A DNA stretch of 64,000 bases, taken from Nematostella vectensis. Lineage: Eukaryota > Cnidaria > Anthozoa > Actiniaria > Edwardsiidae. Below, piece by piece: positions 49,044 to 57,605 of the stretch. The first letter of the stretch is position 1, and each line of letters starts with the position of its first letter. The position numbers were made by a program, and so were the translations under genes. Under the pieces are notes generated by a model. The model made no database searches and was not told the origin of the DNA. It saw only the letters and a list, made by a program, of their open reading frames with translations. The stretch lies in contig NC_064045.1 of the NCBI RefSeq assembly GCF_932526225.1, positions 6,678,998 to 6,742,997 of the forward strand, read 5' to 3'.

Positions 49044-52000
49044 ATGCTGATCTTCACCGTGACGTCACTTCTGCTATTGTTAACGCAACCAATCCGCGTG
49101 CAAGGAATTGGTGAATGCTCGACCAATCCGACAGCGCGCTGCCAGGGTGAAGTGTCATGCCCGGCGTGCATCACGATGCTCTGGAACCCTTTTTTACGTA
49201 ACCCTCCATATGTAGAGAGACCGGATAATACGACCTTCGAGGGAATCATGCACTGTGAGTACTGATGAATCCTGTTAACTCAAACCTTGTTAACTCGAAC
49301 TCAAGACAAAAACTGTCCTTTTTTCTAGCTCGCTCGATCAATTCCCTATTAGGACATTACATACCATATTTGGAAGTCCGCGTAAACTTGCAGGAGCTCT
49401 TGTCTAGTACGATTTTACAGGCCGCCATTTTAAAACGGGCCCAGGCCTAGCGGTTTTAGAAGATTGAAGGTTTCCCGCGTTCTTGCCCCATTGATTGATA
49501 TGGAATAAGATACATCAACTTCACTCTCGTTGAATCGTTAGTAATCTTCATGTCAATGCTGCACCACTGTTGTGGCATCAACCCGTATAACCCGATGAGC
49601 TGTGGAGAACTCCAGCACAAAACATACGAGATCGGCGACGTCAAACCCGCGTCCGATATCGAGATGCCAGTCATTGTGAACTTCAAGGAGTCGGGGTTGC
49701 GCTCACAGAAGAAGGTCGTCCCCATGTTGCCCCACACGGGCGTGGCATTTGTCGTGCGACGGGACAGGGTAGAGGGGGACTACTCCATTCAGCTTCTCAC
49801 TTCCGTGTTTTCCGCCTGGCCCGTACTCATCCTAACTCTCCTGCTGTCTGTTTTGGCCGGGATGATCGCCTGGGCTCTGGTAAGCAATGCCATTTTACGC
49901 CCTCTTGCCATTCCGCTAAGATTTTATTATCATTATCATTTTTTTGCATTAGTTTTTTATTTCCAAATGAAAACAAAAAGCCACATTTTTATACGATTTC
50001 ATCCCGTATTTTATTTGTAACCTCAAAAGAAACACCCATACCGTTGTCAGGCCATGTTATGCCGTCACGCAGCATTGCGAGCAACATGTTTGGTTATACT
50101 ACAGGCCTGTACCCAGGATTTGCCGGGGGAGGGGGGGTGCGCAGTCATAGGTATCAATATGGGAAAAGGAAAGTATTTAACAATCCTTTAATAAGAACAT
50201 TTTGCCGGCCAAGGGGGTTGCGCTCGCACCCTGCGCACCCCCCTGTGTACGCGCCTGTACTACGGAGTCGGTTGCCAGCATTGTTTCCTTGTGGTCAAGC
50301 CAGCGAGGTGCAGCTCTGATCTGTCTGTACACTAACGCTGCAATGGCTTCTGCCAACTTCGTTGGCATTGATACCTCATCACAACTCCTAGCCCAGTCAA
50401 TTTTTGCTGGTAGACGTCAGTCGTTAGGCACACTTGGATTATATTTGTACACTAATGCTGGAGTACCCACAACCCAAAAAATTCATAAATGCAAAATAAA
50501 CACAACAAGATGAAGATACTTAGGCATCAGTCTAAGGGATAAATGGTCTTGCAGATATGCATCCAACCAAGGTGTTGGCATCTACTCTTAAGCCAAATAA
50601 TAGCACAGGTTCTTTGACAAATTTCAAATCGAACAAGGGAAAAAAAGCAGAATCACCCCTCTCAAAAAAGACTCAAAATACCATAAAAGGGAGAGATCAG
50701 CAAACACAGCTCAAGACACAAATAGGTACTTTTATTCTGATCCTTCAGGTCCATTTCCATGGTTTCAAAACACAATGTCCTCTCCTTGAAAGCTTGTGAA
50801 ACCACGTGGATGTCATTACAATCACATCAGTAACTCCAACTAAATCCACTCAAAACAGTGTGAATTCCATCCTACAATTATAAAACGGCTCCATTCAATT
50901 GCTAATAATAATATTCTCTAAAATAATAAGACTTTAATAACAAATAAAACCAAAATAACACTGTCTCAAGTCGTCTTCAGAAACTCGTTGTGCTGTCAAT
51001 AGAAATGACAGTAGATATGATATGACAATAGATATGACTAGATACCTTTATTCTGATCCTCCAGGTCCATTTGCATCGCCTCAAAACACAATTCCCTTCT
51101 CCTTGAAAGCTTGTGAAACCACTTGGATGTCATTACAATCACATCAGTAACCAACTAAATCCACTCGAACCAGTGTGAATTCCATCCTACAATTCAAAAC
51201 GGCTCTATTTAATTGCTAATAATAATATTCTCTAAAATAATAAGAATATCAAATAAAACCAAAACAAAACTGCCACAAGTCGTCTTAAGAAACTCGTTGT
51301 GCTGTCAGTAGATATGACACTAACGTGGCTCGTCTTGCAGGACACAAGCAAGAACCCTAAAGATTTCCCGAGATCCTTTGTTCATGGGGCATGTGAGGGA
51401 TTTTGGTGGGCCTTCGTATCCATGACAACGGTCGGGTAAGTCAAATTACCTTTTTTTTGCTATATCCTTACGACACCTAGAATCCATGTATCGTAACCCG
51501 CGGTTGTTCATGGGTAACGTATAAATGACTGAATCCTGGTATGTGAAAGCCATGTGAATGGCCATAAGAACATGACCAAGAATTTGAGGCCTGGACTTGT
51601 ATTATATTTACGTTTCTTTACGTGATACCCATTAGGCACTGCGGGTTACGATACACAGATTACCATGTCCACCCTTATTCAAAATAGGTGTTTAGACCCA
51701 AAAGTACACATTTCTAAAATGCAATCGTTAAAACCTCGCTACGGATCTCCTACATTATTGTTCACTAGATATTTCTAACACTCACGTTCCATTCAGGTAT
51801 GGTGACCGCTGTCCCAAGAGCATCCAAGGTCGCGCTTTCGCCGTCATCTGGATTCTTGTCGGCATTTGTATAATCTCCATTTTTACTGCTACTCTCACGA
51901 CATCTCTTACAACCATCTCCTTGGACAACAAAATCAGTTTACCTGGTTCGAAGGTGAGAGACCACTTTGTCGATCGCCACTTAGCCATATAGAGTTAGCT

Positions 52001-55000
52001 ATTCAGCATAAGCTGTTAACTATATATAGAATTAGCTATGTTAGCTTTCAGGGGCGTAGCCAGGGGAGTGGCCCAGGGGGCCCGGGCCATGTTTGAGACA
52101 TTATCTAAAATACAGGAGAAAAAAAATACAAGGGCCTTTTGGGCCCCATCCTGTTAAAAGTCCTGGCTACACCGCTGACTTTGTAGAATTAGCTAGATTA
52201 GCCATATACAGTTTGCTAGAGTTTGCTACAGTTTGCTTTAGCTATGGCAGCCTTATATGATTAGCTAGGTATCATGCCTAGTATCCCCTTCTCTCATCTG
52301 TGTTTCGCTTATCATTTTTTCTTTGCTTGCTTCAGGTTGCTGCGCTCGTTCACTCTATTGATGCTATCACTGGGTTCCAAGCTCAAGCCGATGTTAAAAG
52401 TACGTTACTTTTGATAATTGCCTTGATTGTTATAGCCAATTGCGTCGCCATTTTATGCTCCCACAAAATATCGAGTGACCCGCAAAGCATTCATTTCCAT
52501 CGGGTAATTCAAGCAAATAACTGAGAAACTTTCAATCAAATATCATTAATTAAGTCTCAGACTTTAATCGTGGATGGTTATTTTGAAGTCTTATTACAAA
52601 TGAACTTCTTTATTTTCAATTGTAAACAATAACAAAGGAGTGGTTGTTAGATATTCTTTAATTAAAAAAGCTTGCCTGGAGAATCTTTCAGGCACTTCTC
52701 TGGTTCTTATATATTTTCACAAGAAATGCTCGCCGATAACCGTACTGGTTGGCCCATCTATTAGATATAGACAACTGCAAAATACTCGAAGGCCAAAAAC
52801 AGCCCCCATTCTCTTCCTGAAGTTACTTGAATTGAATGCATGCTGCACTGTGATTTGCAGGATTCCATACTTTCGAAGGGGTTAGAGCGGCAATGGACAA
52901 TGATGAAGTAGTGGGTAAGATATCAAGATTTCAAATATGAGAGGGCCATCATATCTTAACTCTTTATGCTCTCTTGCATGCATGGAATAATAGCCAAATG
53001 CTCACACCCTTTCTAATTCCAGGCGCGTTACTGGAAAGCTACATGATAACCAAATGCTCACACCCCTTCTAATTCCAGGCACGTTACTGGAAAGCTACAT
53101 AATAACCAAATGCTCACACCCCTTCTAATTCCAGGCGCATTACTGGAAAGCTACATGATAACCAAATGCTCACACCCCTTCTAATTCCAGGCACGTTACT
53201 GGAAAGCTACATGATAACCAAATGTTCACACCCCTTCTAATTCCAGGCGCATTACTGGAAAGCTACACAATAACCAAATGCTCACACCCCTTCTAATTCC
53301 AGGCGCATTACTGGATGGCTACATAATAACCAAATGCTCACACCCCCTTCTAATTCCAGGCGCATTACTGGAAAGCTACATGAAAACAAAATGCTCACAC
53401 CCCTTCTAATTCTAGGCGCATTACTGGAAAGCTACATGATAACCAAATGCTCACACCCCTTTTAATTCCAGGCACATTACTGGACAGCTACATAATAACC
53501 AAATGCTCACACCCCTTCTAATTCCAGGCGCGTTACTGGAAAGCTACATGATAACCAAATGCTCACACCCCTTCTAATTCCAGGCGCATTACTGGAAAGC
53601 TACATGATAACCAAATGCTCACACCCCTTCTAATACCAGGTGCATAACTGGACGGCTACATGATAACCAAATGCTCACACCCCTTCTAATTCCAGGCGCA
53701 TTACTGGAAAGCTACATGATAACCAAATGCTCACACCCGTTCATCTAATTCCAGGCGCGTTACTTGACAGCTACATGATCGCCAAGCACAAAAAGTCCCT
53801 CCCTGACGCTAAGTACAAAGTCCAAGAGGTGATCCACCAAGAGAGTCTAGAGTATGGCGCCCACGTAAACGACAGCGGTCTTTCCCAGTGCCTCACGAAC
53901 TTCCGGTATTCCAAGGAGTCTATGCTCTACGAAATCGTGGAGATCCTGCTAGAGAAACCACTGGCGGTAAGTTTATTGCCCCAGAGGGGAGGGGACGTTC
54001 GGATTTTAGCATTCCATGGAGTCCATGCTGTACGAGATAAGAGAAACCACTGGCGGTAGGTTTATTGCCCCAGGGGGGAGGGGACGCTCGGGTATAAGCA
54101 TTCCATGGAGTCCATGCTGTACGAGATAAGAGAAACCACTGGCGGTAGGTTTATTGCCCCAGAGGGGAGGGGACGCTCGGATATAAGCATTCCATGGAGT
54201 CCATGCTGTACGAGAATAGAGAAACCACTGGCAGTAGGTTTATTGCCCCAGAGGGGTGGGGACGTTCGGATTTTAGCATTCCATGGAGTCCATGCTGTAC
54301 GAAATAAGAGAAACCACTGGCGGTAGGTTTATTGCCGCAGGGGGGAGGGGACGCTCGGGTATTAGCATTCCATGGAGTCCATGCTGTACGAGATTAGAGA
54401 AACCACTGGCAGTAGGTTTATTGCCCCAGGGGGGAGGGGACGTTCGGATTTTAGCATTCCATGGAGTCCATGCTGTACGAGATTAGAGAAACCACTGGCG
54501 GTAGGTTTGTTGCTCCAGAGGGGAGGGGACGTTCGGATATTAGCATTCCATGGAGTCCATGCTGTACGAGATTAGAGAAACCACGGTAAATCCCTGTTTT
54601 CACGTTTTATGAGTGCCGTCACGGACGTAAACGGTCGTTCGGGAATATTCGTCAGTGCGCGCGCCGTTCTTGATATTTCGCCTTCGTGCTTATATAAGGG
54701 CCGTATACTCTTTCATTAATATTTCTGAGATTTGAAAATTTAGACTGGTATTTTTGGGAGTAAAGAATTCAGGGTAGGGTATTTTTGCATGAGAAAACTT
54801 CTATCCTTGTTATGTTTTTGGGTATAGTTGCTTTGTTGTTTTGTCGCCTTACTGAATATAAAGTACTTTCTGCTTAAACCAGTCTGTATATGCTTGCTGG
54901 TAGCCACTCTTTTTTGTGAAGCTTTTCTTAGAAAAATCTGGGAACACAAGCATAATGAAATCATCTGGGAAAGTGTATAAGAATGGACTGAAAGTCGTTA

Positions 55001-56002
55001 CCCCTCCCTCCTTTCCCCATGGGCTATTTTCGCACATCCACACATGTATGTGAGTCGTAAAAGAGCTAACACTCTATTGGTTCCTAAGAGCGAACACTTT
55101 ATTGGTTCCTTAGAGCTAACACACGCCTTATTGGTTCCTAAGAGCTAACACTCTATTGGTTCCTAAGAGCTAACACATTATTGGTTCCTTAGAGCTAACA
55201 CACGCCTTATTGGTTCCTAAGAGCTAACACCCTATTGATTCCTAAGAGCTAACACATTATTGGTTCCTTTGCCCAGAGTGGAGTACGCGAAGGCTCGGGT
55301 ACCTCGGATAACGACAAGCTCTTTGATCCTGATGGCGAGATGTTCTCGCGCACGCTATACGTCTGTTTCGGCGTTGTTGGTCTCTGCCTGTTGGCTGGTT
55401 TCACCTACGAGTTATACAGATACAAGGGTGGATGCCGATTCAGGAGGGGTGAGTAGAATAATTCAAGTGCCGAAATACTTAGGGCCCAACTACTCGTAAA
55501 AAATAACATTTGCTTGAAATAAACCTCATTTTCATTGCTGACAGACCCCCACACCGAAATTTCAAATTTTAGTATATAGAACAGAGCTGTAGCGCTCCAC
55601 AAAATATTAGGAGGGCATGATACAGAAACATCAAGACCATTTTTGGGGCACAGCCACGCCCCTTTGAAAATATTGGGGGGGCACCTGCCCCCAGTGCTTC
55701 ACCCCCTGAGAGAGGAATGGTATAAATTTGGAATCACACAAACAAAAACAAAAACAGAAAAGCAGCAGCACAGAAATATAAAACGTTTTTACAAATTCCA
55801 CTCATCAGTTCCCGAAAACGACGCCAAGATGTCGCTGACGCCACACAGACCTCCCTTCCACAGCGAGCAGCGGGACGCGATGTTTGACGAGATGGAGCGG
55901 AGACTGACGGAAGAGCTGCACCGGGCGATAGCGGGATGGCGTACTAAGATGTGTCAGAGGGACAGTGTACTTAAAACGGACGAAGTGCTCTCGTCTGTAT
56001 GA
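49044..56002 (+). CDS. Gene B: glutamate-receptor-like channel with a potassium filter, complete
   Basis: Nine exons: 49044-49254, 49542-49879, 51341-51435, 51797-51953, 52336-52399, 52861-52914, 53755-53966, 55277-55448 and 55809-56002. Together they give 498 codons plus stop. Layout: signal peptide (1-21); S1 half with Cys 25, 33, 39, 42, 80, 81 and 91 and the binding-domain signatures NPPYV and FEGI; helix 1 (161-183); pore helix GFWWAFVSM and filter TVGYGD (213-218); helix 2 (226-255) ending IFTATLTTSLT, where iGluRs have their SYTANLAAF-type motif; S2 half (262-377) with GALLDSY (307-313), whose Asp sits where iGluRs place the acidic ligand contact; helix 3 (403-424); a 70-residue charged tail. 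Plasma membrane is expected. Family knowledge: GluR0 and rotifer AvGluR1 combine this fold with a potassium filter. The S1 arginine that holds the amino-acid carboxylate in iGluRs is not seen at its place, so the ligand is unknown. Introns 6 and 7 are filled with copies of the exon 7 splice junctions. Confidence 0.9.
49268..49455. repeat. Dispersed repeat R1, copy 3 (gene B intron 1)
   Basis: CTCGCTCGATCAATTCCC, ACATACCATATTTGGAAGTC, TACAGGCCGCCATTTTAAAA and GGGCCCAGGCC match copies 1 and 2. It fills most of the 287-base first intron of gene B. Confidence 0.65.
50100..50262. repeat. Repeat N copy (gene B intron 2)
   Basis: CTGTACCCAGGATTTGCCGG, GTGCGCAGTCATAGGTATCA and CCCCCTGTGTACGCGCCTG are a full-looking copy with both ends. 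Confidence 0.7.
50727..51320 (+). repeat. About 300-bp tandem duplication in gene B intron 2
   Basis: TTTATTCTGATCCT, CTCCTTGAAAGCTTGTGAAA, AATATTCTCTAAAATAATAA and AAACTCGTTGTGCTGTCA occur in order twice, about 310 bases apart. The second copy ends just before exon 3. Confidence 0.85.
51341..51953 (+). CDS. Gene B exons 3 and 4: pore loop, filter and second helix
   Basis: Exon 3 (51341-51435) ends inside the codon for the first glycine of the filter. Exon 4 (51797-51953) continues with YGD, so an intron splits the selectivity filter TVG/YGD. The same phase-2 split is present in gene A (6736-6642 and 6502-6349). The donor is GTAAGT and the acceptor is CCATTCAG. Intron 3 carries a foldback element at 51475-51690. 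Removing either exon would destroy the pore. Confidence 0.88.
51475..51690. mobile_element. Foldback element family F, copy in gene B intron 3
   Basis: Arms contain TGTATCGTAACCCGC with TTCATGGGTAACG, mirrored by GCACTGCGGGTTACGATACA. It is the same family as 5684-5921 but in a non-homologous intron, so it came by separate insertion. Confidence 0.75.
52048..52178. repeat. Dispersed repeat with CGTAGCCAGG ends, copy 2 (gene B intron 4)
   Basis: GGGGCGTAGCCAGGGGAGTG at the left, GTCCTGGCTACACCGCTG at the right, with GGCCTTTTGGGCC inside. Matches the copy at 41815. Confidence 0.65.
52440..52660 (+). repeat. Repeat M copy in gene B intron 5
   Basis: Begins right after exon 5 with CGCCATTTTATGC, then CATTTCCATCGGGTAATTCA and AACAATAACAAAGGAGTGG. 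Closest relative in the window is 8130-8350 in gene A intron 1. Confidence 0.6.
52976..53754 (+). repeat. 56-bp array of copies of the exon 7 acceptor (gene B intron 6)
   Basis: Thirteen units spaced 56 bases apart (once 57), with unit AGs at 53022, 53078, 53134, 53190, 53246, 53302, 53359, 53415, 53471, 53527, 53583, 53639 and 53695. The true acceptor follows at 53754. Each unit holds the pyrimidine tract CCCCTTCTAATTCCAG and about 30 bases corresponding to the start of exon 7. If spliced in, the usual unit reads GALLESYMITKCSHPF and then TAA. The array fills nearly the whole 840-base intron. Confidence 0.95.
53755..53966 (+). CDS. Gene B exon 7: most of the S2 ligand-binding half
   Basis: This is a 212-base exon, the same length as exon 7 of gene A, entered in phase 1 and left in phase 0. 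It encodes GALLDSY through LLEKPLA and covers the S2 strands and helices that would close over a ligand. Its acceptor (TCTAATTCCAG) is the last of 14 similar acceptors spaced 56-59 bases apart. Its donor (GGCG|GTAAGT) is the first of a series of near-identical donors spaced 89 bases apart. I chose 53755 because only here does the frame continue past the unit: each upstream copy reads into TAA within 16 codons. Confidence 0.87.
53967..54590 (+). repeat. 89-bp array of copies of the exon 7 donor (gene B intron 7)
   Basis: Six units exactly 89 bases apart place donor-like GGCG|GTAGGT or GGCA|GTAGGT ends at 54055, 54144, 54233, 54322, 54411 and 54500. A shortened seventh ends near 54585 (CCACG|GTAAAT). 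Each unit copies the last part of exon 7 plus the first intron bases. All share a 14-base loss relative to the exon (GAGATAAGAG or similar), so they descend from one altered copy. Each also holds a GGATTTTAG or GGTATAAG stretch that could act as an acceptor before a 46-base pseudo-exon. Confidence 0.95.
55060..55270 (+). repeat. About 28-bp array abutting the exon 8 acceptor (gene B intron 7)
   Basis: About eight units of TTGGTTCCTAAGAGCTAACA type, 27-32 bases each, run into the true acceptor TTGGTTCCTTTGCCCAG. The array supplies the pyrimidine tract of exon 8 and contains several CTTAG or CTAAG acceptor-like ends. Confidence 0.9.
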
Positions 56003-56125
56003 TGGACGTGTAACCGTGACAACAGCAGCGTGGTCGTCAGGCTAGCGCATCAACAACAGGATGTAGTGTGGGCGCTAAAGGGCGGGATATTGATAGGGAA
56101 TGCTTGTTTGTGTGCGGAGAAGCTG

Positions 56126-56127
56126 AT

Positions 56128-56166
<39 letters not shown>

Positions 56167-56167
56167 C

Positions 56168-56199
<32 letters not shown>

Positions 56200-56613
56200 G
56201 TTCACGATGGCGATGGTTGTGTGTGATCGTGATGGTGATTATGTGTTAATTGCGATGATCTAAGTGATGGTGATGATGATGTTGATTTTGATGATAGTGA
56301 TGTTTGTTGTATTAATAATAGTGATGATGATGTTGATAGTGGTGATGATAGTGGTGATGATGGTGAATGTGGTGATGATAGCGATGATGATGTTGATGGT
56401 GGTGATGATAGTAATGATGATACTGTTGTTGATGATGATGATGGTAATGATGATGGTGGTGCTGTTGTTGTTGATGATGATGATGGTGTTGTTTTTGTTG
56501 ATGATGATGTTGGTGTTGTTGATGATAATGTTGGAGTTGTTGATGATGATGATGGTGTTTTTGTTGATGATGATAATGGTGTTGTTTTTGTTGATGTTGA
56601 TGACAATAACTGG
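56126..56613 (+). repeat. GAT/GTT trinucleotide region in the likely gene B 3' UTR
   Basis: About 25 GAT triplets at 56126-56200, then 400 bases of mixed GATGATGTT-type triplets. Long frames on both strands (Asp-, Met/Val-, Ser/Thr- or His-rich) are artefacts of it. Confidence 0.9.
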
Positions 56614-56702
56614 TGTTGTGTGATATTAATAATGCTGACGAGCCACGTGCGCATGTTTTCATCGTTTTTTCGCTATTTACAACTTACAAAACATTTATAA
56701 AA

Positions 56703-56708
56703 AATAAA
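56703..56708 (+). terminator. Likely polyadenylation signal of gene B
   Basis: AATAAA lies 701 bases after the gene B stop, followed by T-rich and GT-containing sequence. It is the first good signal downstream of the GAT-rich 3' region. If it is used, the 3' UTR would contain the whole trinucleotide-rich stretch 56126-56613. Confidence 0.5.
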
Positions 56709-57039
56709 GTTCTATTGTATATTCTATAGACTACTACAATTAAGTTTCACAAAAACTTCAGGGTTACAATTTCAACAGTAAAATAATAGGCCATATGAAG
56801 CGAGGTGTTTAAACGATCAAGAGAGAGTAGAGGACTGCCAATCACAACTTGAAGCTACAGGAAAGTGTTTCATAAAAACGAAACAGTAATGATAATATCC
56901 AATGCATTCCGAAGTCGAAATATGGCCTTAAATACGCAGTGTGAAAGTAAAATTACTCGGTAATTTTGTAAATCGAAGTTTTACAAAGGTGCCTTGGAAA
57001 ACCCATGCTAGCTGTGAAAACAATTCTACGAGTCACGTG

Positions 57040-57605
57040 CAAAGGTTTATGGGATCATTCCAAATGCATTTGGGTACTTTCCCAATGTCCAGCGTGAACG
57101 CATGGAGAGTGTGATACATGGTCACGCAAAGAAGTGTGGGGAAAGCCTACAAGCCACAATGGAGAGCGCAAGGGACCTCACGCAAAAGGTTTAGGGAATA
57201 AATCCCGACTCACCGTGGAGTCCGTAGAGGGTAATTTCTGGCAAAGGCGAATAGGAATGACTTGCAAAGGAAAATGGTAAACACTCTACCGTGAAAGATG
57301 TAAAAACCCTTCAAAGGGAGTACGGGAAATTGTCGCAAAGGAGTATTAGGATTCTCACAAAAGTGTTTGGGAATTCTTGCAAAGGATTATGGTAATCCAC
57401 GCAAAGCGTATTGGAATTCCAGGCAAAGGAGTATGGGAATTCTTGCAAAGGATTATGGGATTTCTCGCAAAGGTGTATGGGAATTCTTGCAAAGGATTAT
57501 GGGATTTCTCGCAAAGGCGTATGGGAATTCTCGCAAACTTACAGGGGAATTCTCGCAAAGCGCAAAGCAACTCCTCGCGAAGGAGTATTGGGGCATATCT
57601 CTCAA
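57040..57605 (+). repeat. 22-bp GCAAAGG repeat
   Basis: Clean units GGAATTCTTGCAAAGGATTA plus TG at about 57368-57545, with a longer decayed zone to the left in which GCAAAGG recurs at irregular spacing. Frames on both strands are products of it. Confidence 0.85.

Noticed and set aside
54105-54575. Repetitive frames MESMLYEIRETTG and similar
   Set aside because: These are the copied exon 7 end in the donor array, read with a frame changed by the 14-base loss.
56202-56662. Ser/Thr-rich and His-rich frames up to 150 codons on the minus strand
   Set aside because: Products of the GAT/GTT triplet region. No signal peptide, domain or splice support.
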